A model generated the notes under the pieces. The model was not told the origin of the DNA, did not search any database, and saw only the letters and a program-made list of their open reading frames with translations. 64,000 nucleotides of DNA from Xenoacremonium recifei. Taxonomy: Eukaryota > Ascomycota > Sordariomycetes > Hypocreales > Nectriaceae. A program made the translations under genes and the position numbers. Where the stretch lies: NCBI GenBank assembly GCA_012184525.1, contig WOFQ01000002.1:434001-498000 (forward strand), read 5' to 3'. Positions 57,068 to 64,000 of this stretch are shown here, piece after piece. Every line of letters starts with the position of its first letter. Position 1 is the first letter of the stretch.

Positions 57068-59830
57068 TTGTCCGTTTACAGAATCATCGGGTTAAGGAAA
57101 TGATTTTCTTGTTCACAATTGACTCGTCCTACAACGTCTGTAAGGATTCGTCGGTCGCCTCATCCGCAGAAGCTTATGCGAAGAGACCTCACTGTCAAGA
57201 ACAGAAGCCAGTCATGGGATAACGAGTGACGAAGGTAGCGAAGGAGTTTTGCGCATGTGGGAAACGAGCGTAAACCAGCCGGTAAAAGACGAGCCCCATG
57301 AGATCCCACCGAGCACGGAGCTGAGGAGACTAATATCATAGCTCCGGACGGAGTCGACATGGGGGGTAACAACGGCCGCGGGACAAAAGGTCACAGGCCA
57401 CCATGACTGGAGATTCTGCCGCCAAATTGGAGGCCACTGGGAGGTCATTCTCGCCTGGAGACGGACAGGGGCCTTCCTTGGGCGTTTTCATTTCCAAAAG
57501 ACTGAAGTGGGCTCCCGCCTGGCAAGGCCTAGTGCAGGATCCTTCAGACCCTCGAACCCACGGACAATGGTGGCGTGCCCAGGCCAAGTCAACCAACCCG
57601 TCCAATGAGGCACACTTTCTGGGGCACCAACGATACACCAACCTGTTGGAGACTCTCGGGGCTCAATGTATAACGAGTCCCTCAGAAGCGAGCGATAGAT
57701 TACAGAAATATCGGCGAGCTCGGCGCCGACTATCCAGGGACCTGCTATCTCAACCTGATCACTAATACTTTGGACTTCAGGCAGGATCGACAAGCTCCGC
57801 ATTGACGGCAAGAAAGACGTCTCGGTCTGACCAAGAACACAGCCAGTGTCTTTCTTCCTTCACCCTCTCAGGATGAGACATGAAAAAGGGTCGGAGTAAC
57901 ATTACATAGGGCATGAATTGACCCCAGAGGGCTGAAGTCGGCCCTGTCTATGCCTGGCTGACATCAGATAGGGGAATAGCGGCCTCCCCGGCAGATTGGA
58001 CGACTCGATGAGTGCCGGCAAATCACAACGCTATTCGCTGCCATCTCACCGACCGTGGTGTCCGTGCAAACGGTCCTGCCAATGCTGTTCGAGAAAACCC
58101 TCGCCCTGTCGCACTTTTCAAAGGCAGACGCCTCCTCCAGCCTTTATCATCTCATCTGTCGGCGTCACTGATCCACTGTCTAGACTGAGAAGCCCACATC
58201 GCGGTTCACCGACCAACAACAAGGCGGGGACCCCCTGTCGACACCCTCATCGCTGGAACGGCGGTGGCATTCGGTCGAGACTGGCATCCCGTCCTTCCTA
58301 CTTGGATTGAGGCACTCATACCGAGTTGCAGACTTACGGCGTGCAGAGTGCTATACCGCCGCAGTTCTCCCGCTGCCTGAATCGACATGATTCCTGGCTG
58401 CATCTCATTGCAGCAACGATGTAACATGGACCAAGAACCGCACTCGGGGTTTCCGACAATACAACATACAGTACTTGTACGCGCAGGACCTACTCCGCCA
58501 TGTTCTCCGCGTTAGAAGCCCCTTTCGATCCAGGTTCCTCGGTCTCGGCCCTAATGTGTAGAGCATGAAGCAACCGGTCGTTGATAGTAGGTAAGATCAT
58601 GCCTCTGGGTAAAAGTTAGTTTCGGAGTTGCCCAGCGTGGAATGTGAAGTTTAAGGGTGGATTTAACCTACTCGACAGTACTATGTTAAGGCCTAACTCA
58701 AACGGGGGTGCCGTATCCTCGGTGTAAGAGCGCCCTTGCCACCGTACAGAGTCTGCAATGATCGGATCTTGCTCCTTGTGCTATGCCAGGGGCTGTCTCT
58801 CTATCGTTCATCTGATTCTGTCACCAACAACTTCAAGGAAAAAGAGAGTTGCAAGATCGTTTACATAGAGCCTAGACCCTGGTCACATATTCTACGGAGC
58901 AAAAAGGACCCATCAGCTTCCGAGTCAGGGTTTGACACTGTCAAGCATCACTCTCTGTGCCAAATCCATCGCCGACGGCATATTACCGTGTCATCTTTGT
59001 ACTTGCTCGGGCTTGAAGTTGCAGACAGTTGACTGCTAAGTATTCCAAAAAGCAAAGGATGCACCATATTCCATAGTGCTGCGATAAAGCTGACCAGGGG
59101 GCACGTTGGAGCTGTGGGAACCCCGGTCTTGCGCCGCTTACCTGCCAAGCGGCCCCTCAGCCAGGTTTTCCGGGATGGGATGGCAGGGGATGTTGGAGCG
59201 GGTGGTCAGGCTTTTTCCCAGACCTACTCTCCAGGTGATGTACGGAGTACGGAGTACGAAGTGCTGCTTCGGCAAACTGTCGCAGGGACTCACATTGAAG
59301 GTTTATTGGCTGCCAGCACCAACGAATCTGAGTTCAGGTCGACTCGTCGGGTGGCCACGTCTAGACTCCTGTCGACGGGTTTGCAGCTCGCTCCGCAAAG
59401 GCGCCGGTAAAGGTTCGAAAGCCAAAGCGAAGTCCAGCCCACTCACGCGCTCTGAACTGAGATCCGGATCGAGAAGTGGGCGTTCTCCAGTCGGCTGGCT
59501 GGCTGGTTACCTCCAACATTGTCCGTCGCGATTCTCTCGCCATCCCATCTCCCCAGATGCACCTGTGCCCTGGATAGCGACTCAATTGCTCTTGGAACCG
59601 AATCTTATCATATCTGCCGGTTCTGGCGGAACGCCGGCTCTCGATGGCCCATTTTCCTGCGCACAAGCAACGCGCTCGCCGAGAACCCATCCAACCACAA
59701 TTTCAACACCACATGGGACGTTTGCACCCTTGATCGTCTACTCCGTACGTCTCATGAGGCATTGTACGCTTAGTTGAGAGTTTTCAGCCCGTTTCTTTGC
59801 CTGAGGGAAAGGGGAGGACGCCTATCCGAC
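57068..59830. other. 2.8 kb divergent intergenic region
   Basis: Promoters of the GPI protein (minus) and the protease-like membrane protein (plus). Only short chance frames. Tandem acggagt half-sites at about 59236-59250, and a tactccgtac at 59739-59748 about 85 nt before the next ATG. Confidence 0.4.
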
Positions 59831-62622
59831 ATGCTGTACCTTCTCCTTTTCGGCGCTGCGCTCGCTTCGGCGAGAAGCAAAAATGTTTACAACCCCGCGC
59901 CAGTCGCGCTTCCACCAAGCGAATGGTAACGTGCCCTGACTTCTCTTTCATCGTATTCAGTCTGACAGATGAGAAGGCTTGGGATCGATGGCAATTGGTC
60001 CACGATCAGTTTCCTTCTTGGTACTAATTCACAAGAAGTGAACGTGCTTGTGAGCACATCCCTTTCTGAGTTCTGGGCCGTTGGGACAGGGGGATGTCTT
60101 CTGAGTAAGTTTCGCCCCTCTGCCTGTTCACTTTCAGGCGGAAGTAGTCCGACTATCAGGTACTGATTGCCAAAAGATGAACCTCACTGCACTGCCGCTC
60201 GTGGAGGACTGTATACGCCAACCGATTCCAAGGACTGGTCATCGTTGGGGATCTGGCAACTCGGACTAGACTACCTAGGATATGGCGGCAACGGCGAATA
60301 CGGTCAGGATGATATCAGCACCACCAATGCCGTTACTGGTAACACGATGCGCATGTCGGATGTCCTTTTAGCGGCCATCAATATCACCGACTACTTCCAA
60401 GGCCTTTTCGGGCTGGGTATCACACAGGCCAATTTCAACAGCACGACCGTCGACTCTCCTCTCACTCAAGCCGTGGAAACTTTTGGATGGATCCCAAGCT
60501 ACAGCTACGGTTATACGGCTGGGGCACATTACAGTAAGATACTGCTACACTGATCCTCACGGCCAGATTCTCATTGCTCATTAATATAGGGAACTCGCCG
60601 GTTTCATTGACTCTAGGCGGTTACGACCCTACAAGGTTCGACGACCAAAACACCGATTTTACTTTGTCAGAATCCGATGGGTTACCCCGTCCCCTTGTCC
60701 GTGGCATTGAAGTTACTGTCGCCAATGGTAGCGCCACGCCGGGTAACTGGAGTTCTCAATCCCAGATCTTGTCCGACTGGAACACATCATTCAATGGTCT
60801 CATCGACAGCTCGACACCATTCCTTTGCCTTCCCGATGATGTGTGCGACAACTTTGCAGCAGCATTGAACCTGACATACAACACCACCTTCGAACTATAT
60901 ACATTGACCAATGAGCAGTACAACCAGTTCATGGATGAGGACTCTTTTTCTTTCACATTCACGTTATCAAGCTTTGATAATACCGACGATTATGGCGATC
61001 CCTTGGACGTTAACGGTGTAGTTAATATCACAATACCCTCGAGAGCCTTCACCAGCTTGCTGCAGTATCCCTTTATGGATCAAGCGATTGGGTATGGTGA
61101 TCCAGCCGTTCCCTACTTTGCTTTGAGGAAGACATACAACAGTGGCACTTTCATCCTTGGCCGGTCGTTCTTGCAGGAGACCTATATGATCACAAAGTAC
61201 GATGAAGGTGTTTTCTCCATTCATCAAGCTCTATTTCCTAGTGGATCGACCTCAAGCCACGAACTAATAGTCATTGAACAACCGGATGGCAGTCCTTATC
61301 CTGGCCCCCCTAGTACGGGTGGAAATGGCCTATCAAGCGGCCAGATTGCGGGAATCTGCGTCGGAGTGATTGTTCCCTGCCTATTGTTAGCTTTCGCAGT
61401 ATGGTGGTACTGCCGTCGCCGCCGAAGACGTCAACGGGACGCTTCGAGGGATGGAGTCGAAGTTATGAAAGGGGAGGCCAAGCTTGAATCTTCGAAAAAG
61501 TCCTTGTCAAAGCTTCTTTTCAGAATCGTCGGCCGTGGCCGTCTATCAAAATCCGACTCGATTGTTGGGAAGTCGAGTCAACCATCCGAGGCTCCCAACT
61601 CTGAGATTCACGAATTGCCAGCTCCAGTTCCTCCAGCAGAACTTGATGGGGATGACGGGACATCGCTCAACGGCGAAACCGAGCTTGGCACTGACAGCAC
61701 CCAGAATATGACCGCTTACGAGATAGCGAGGCGTAAGATGGAACGACAACTTCAAGGACCTGTTCCTGCGTATACACCTCCTTCAAATGGTGTTTTGCCG
61801 CCCCCGGAAAAGGCAGATGGGAACGAGGACGCTGCTGCAGCCCGGCATCAAGTTCCAGCGCCCTCACCAATTTCTCCCACATCACCGATCAATGTCGGCT
61901 CAAATCCCAGCTCGCTTACTCATTCACTGCCGTCCCCTATCACCCCTCGGATCGACTTCAATAGTCGAACCGGTGACCTACCGTCACCTATAACATCTTC
62001 CAACCCTGGCTCTTCCACGCAGGGTACGGGAGTAACTTCAGGGCCTGTATCTTCAAATAACCACTCTTATGACTCTGCCACTAATGGACTGTCGACTTCT
62101 GACAGCGAGGGAGTTAGGAGTTCGCCAAACAACTCACTCCCTGCACTGGAACCTCGCTCGATTCAGAGAACGCCTATTGATCCGTCGCGTATAGTCTTCC
62201 TTGGTGAGCTCCCTGGAAACATGCAGCCGTCTCGACGGAACTCCCTCCCGGAAACAAGTGGTCGAACCTTGGAACCCTCGTCTTCCTATGAGGGTTTGCC
62301 GGACGGCAGCAATACCTTTGACAGCTTCGGCAGCAACTTCACAGTGGACGAAGAAAGAAGGCTGGATGAGTTGACGCGGCAGCTAAACCTATCCAGCCTT
62401 CAGGGCCCAAGTCTCCATGCTCGTCGGCATTCACGCCAGCATGACTCAATACCATCACAGCCTCAACTCCGACTCCCGGGGTCAGAGCACTCAAGAGAGC
62501 CCGCGAGCGGTACCGCTGAGCCCGATACGCCCCACAGCCAGGGGCGGATAGACTCGGGTAACGAGCTCATTCACGTACCTCAAATGGCAGAGCGTCGGTA
62601 TAGCTGGGAGGAGGACCGATGA
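59831..62622 (+). CDS. Membrane-anchored aspartic-protease-like protein lacking the first catalytic Asp
   Basis: Exons 59831-59925, 59977-60104, 60177-60533 and 60590-62622; introns 51, 72 and 56 nt; 870 residues. A signal peptide MLYLLLFGAALASARS is followed by a pepsin-fold ectodomain: LGIDGNWSTISFLLGTNSQE, TGGCLLNEPHCTAARGGLYT, YGGNGEYGQDDISTTNA, HYRNSPVSLTLGGYDPTRFD and AVPYFALRKTYNSGTFILGR-like sequence near LQETY. The first active-site D-T-G is replaced by S58-T59-S60 (NVLVSTSLSEFW), while the second site keeps an Asp (GLIDSSTPFLCLP, D266). Several N-x-S/T sites occur. A helix (SGQIAGICVGVIVPCLLLAF) at about 443-465 is followed by RRRRRRQRD and a 400-residue Ser/Pro-rich cytoplasmic tail ending AERRYSWEEDR. 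Not expected to cleave peptides; it may be a surface sensor. Confidence 0.85.
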
Positions 62623-62983
62623 ACGCATAGACACCTTACATCCCGCAGCTGGGTGAGCAACTAGGAATTATATGCCAACAACAGACTTACGACAGGGTAA
62701 TGGGAGGAATGCTAAGGAAGATCATAGGTGTTTGGGTATGTTAATGGGTTTGGAACGGGTAATGATTACATAGGAGTTTCAAGGGGTCAAATCGTCGGTG
62801 CCGATGAACATTTACGACTTGCTGTTTATCTGATGTCAGAATATATGTACAATTTTAGATACGCTATCCAACTTTTCCGGATTGATCCTGTGATGAGATG
62901 GTCATAAATCATGAGGCTCCAAGTCTAGATGGTCTATCGGGGCATCATTCCAACTGCTGTGTTGGAAGGTGGTCCAACTCGTT
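62623..62983. other. Intergenic between convergent genes
   Basis: A/T-rich 3' flanks; nothing else seen. Confidence 0.4.
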
Positions 62984-64000
62984 CTACCAGATCTCCTGCC
63001 ACCATGTCAAGGCCGCCAGCAACTTCTTCCTGTCCTCCTCATCATCGGCTCCTTCCGTGAACGGATCAAAAACTGCACTCTTAGCCGCGTCTGCCATTTT
63101 GGTCGAACCGCCGCAAACGCAGAAGATGGCCTGGCGCGGAATCAGCTCCCCCAGAGATTTGGCCTCCTGCCGGAGGAGGTCCTGCACGTAGATCTTGGTG
63201 CGCTGGTCCCGCGAAAAGGCGAGGAAGAGATCTAACTTGGCATCACGCACGAGGCCTTCCCACTCCTCTCGGAAAAAGTAGTCAGCGGTGCGATTGCGGT
63301 TTCCAAAGAACAGAAGCATTGGGCCAGGCGATGGATGTGTAAGGCGCTCGTGAATGAGAGCACGCACGGGAGCGAGTCCGGTACCAGTAGCGATGGCGAC
63401 GAGGGGTCGCTGAGCATTTTGATGCCCGTGAATAGGGGAGAGGACTGGCTTGTGAGAGACATGGAGAGGCGCGCCGATCGGCAGGTTCTCAAGGTAGCGA
63501 GAGCAAAGACCATTACGCGGCTTGCGAAGAATGGTTCGGTACTTGACAAGAGCGACGAGCAGCTCAACGCGGGTAACATCCTCGCGGGAGGGGTGGCGCA
63601 AAGCAAGGCCCCCATTGGCGATGCTGAAGTCACGGCCGCGGATCAGGGGGAAGATGTCGAGGAGACGCTCTGCAGGGATCTTGACAGAAGTGAATTCCTC
63701 TAGTACCTCGAGGATCGAACGCCGTGAGCGTGTGGCGTAGTCAAAATACTCATCGAGATATTCGGGCTGAGTAAACTCAAGGAGACGTTCTTTATGGTCG
63801 GGATCGGTGGAGAAGTAAGACATGTTCTTGAGGAAAGAACGGCGTGGGATGGCAGTAATGTCAATGTTGTTAAGGAGGAGATCCCGGAGGGTACACTTGG
63901 GAGGGGTATAGAGGTTCTGTGGGAGGGATTCGCAAAGCGAAAGGTCCAGGGGCTTGTCAGCGACATCTTCCCAGGACATGAGTGTAATGAGTTTCTGAGC
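62984..64000 (-). CDS. tah18: NADPH-dependent diflavin oxidoreductase Tah18/NDOR1-like (N-terminal part beyond the edge)
   Basis: Passes electrons from NADPH via FAD and FMN to Dre2 for cytosolic iron-sulfur protein assembly. The frame enters from the right edge (AQKLITLMSWEDVADKPLDL) and runs 338 codons to TAG 62984. It covers the second part of the FAD-binding domain and the NADP domain: YFSTDPDHKERLLEFTQPEY, RSILEVLEEFTSVKIPAERL, FPLIRGRDFSIA (the R-x-F/Y-S/T motif that holds FAD), PLVAIATGTGLAPVRALIHE (NADP motif), GPMLLFFGNRNRTADYFFRE, KIYVQDLLR, IFCVCGGSTKMADAAKSA and the terminal LLAALTWWQEIW. The aromatic C-terminus fits the family. The flavodoxin domain lies outside the window. The family is about 600 residues long. 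No intron is seen in this part. Confidence 0.92.
   Translation of the reverse strand, partial: AQKLITLMSWEDVADKPLDLSLCESLPQNLYTPPKCTLRDLLLNNIDITAIPRRSFLKNMSYFSTDPDHKERLLEFTQPEYLDEYFDYATRSRRSILEVLEEFTSVKIPAERLLDIFPLIRGRDFSIANGGLALRHPSREDVTRVELLVALVKYRTILRKPRNGLCSRYLENLPIGAPLHVSHKPVLSPIHGHQNAQRPLVAIATGTGLAPVRALIHERLTHPSPGPMLLFFGNRNRTADYFFREEWEGLVRDAKLDLFLAFSRDQRTKIYVQDLLRQEAKSLGELIPRQAIFCVCGGSTKMADAAKSAVFDPFTEGADDEEDRKKLLAALTWWQEIW

Overview
This 64 kb window is nuclear DNA from a filamentous ascomycete (Pezizomycotina), most likely a Sordariomycete. The evidence is short GT-AG introns (49-72 nt, one of 148 nt) with CTAAC/CTGAC-type branch sites, intron-containing tRNA genes, gene-by-gene transcription without operons, and fungus-specific families (DUF3425 bZIP, SreA-type GATA repressor, Clr2, DUF-type zinc-ribbon and TALE homeobox/C2H2 factors). 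Both ends cut through genes. All splice models were built by hand and checked only for reading-frame closure and conserved protein sequence across junctions.

Layout. 1-1.5 kb: 5' two thirds or more of a methylenetetrahydrofolate reductase gene (minus). 3.1-4.3 kb: DUF3425 bZIP factor (minus). 7.1-7.8 kb: small secreted cysteine-rich protein (plus). 8.07 kb: split tRNA-Ile. 8.6-9.95 kb: Ser/basic-rich reading frame interrupted by one in-frame TAG (plus). 10.2-11.9 kb: MFS transporter (minus). 12.6-13.3 kb: conserved fungal protein of unknown role (minus). 14.0-17.7 kb: homeobox plus C2H2 factor with tandem C-terminal modules (minus). 18.9-20.7 kb: decayed coding remnants and a repeat with only transition differences, looking like old RIP (repeat-induced point mutation). 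21.1-22.1 kb: single-pass membrane protein with a PAN/apple-like ectodomain (minus). 24.3-26.1 kb: SreA/SRE-type siderophore repressor (minus), divergent across 2.4 kb from a Bre2/Ash2 COMPASS subunit (plus, 28.6-30.3 kb). 30.5-31.9 kb: tail-anchored fungal protein (minus). 32.4-33.4 kb: Nse1 of the Smc5-Smc6 complex (minus). 34.8-36.2 kb: five-exon seven-transmembrane protein (plus). 37.0-39.1 kb: Clr2-type silencing factor with a 66-glutamine run (plus). 40.6-41.9 kb: zinc-ribbon protein (minus). 41.9-48.1 kb: a 6.3 kb stretch with no supportable gene. 48.1-48.6 kb: small zinc-knuckle frame in which each knuckle lacks one ligand (minus). 49.5-49.95 kb: tandem duplication carrying two tRNA-Gly genes with introns of 7 and 55 nt (minus). 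50.5-54.0 kb: F-box/WD/UIM protein (plus). 54.9-57.1 kb: secreted GPI-anchored Ser/Thr-rich protein (minus). 59.8-62.6 kb: membrane protein with an aspartic-protease fold lacking the first catalytic Asp (plus). 63.0 kb to the edge: C-terminal part of a Tah18-type diflavin reductase (minus).

The genes do not form a biosynthetic cluster. Several act on chromatin (Bre2, Clr2, Nse1) and several are transcription factors, but nothing suggests co-regulation. The most unusual items are the homeobox/C2H2 protein with repeated HTH-like modules, the duplicated tRNA-Gly pair, the TAG-interrupted frame, the non-catalytic protease-like receptor, the orphan seven-transmembrane protein and the decayed coiled-coil gene.
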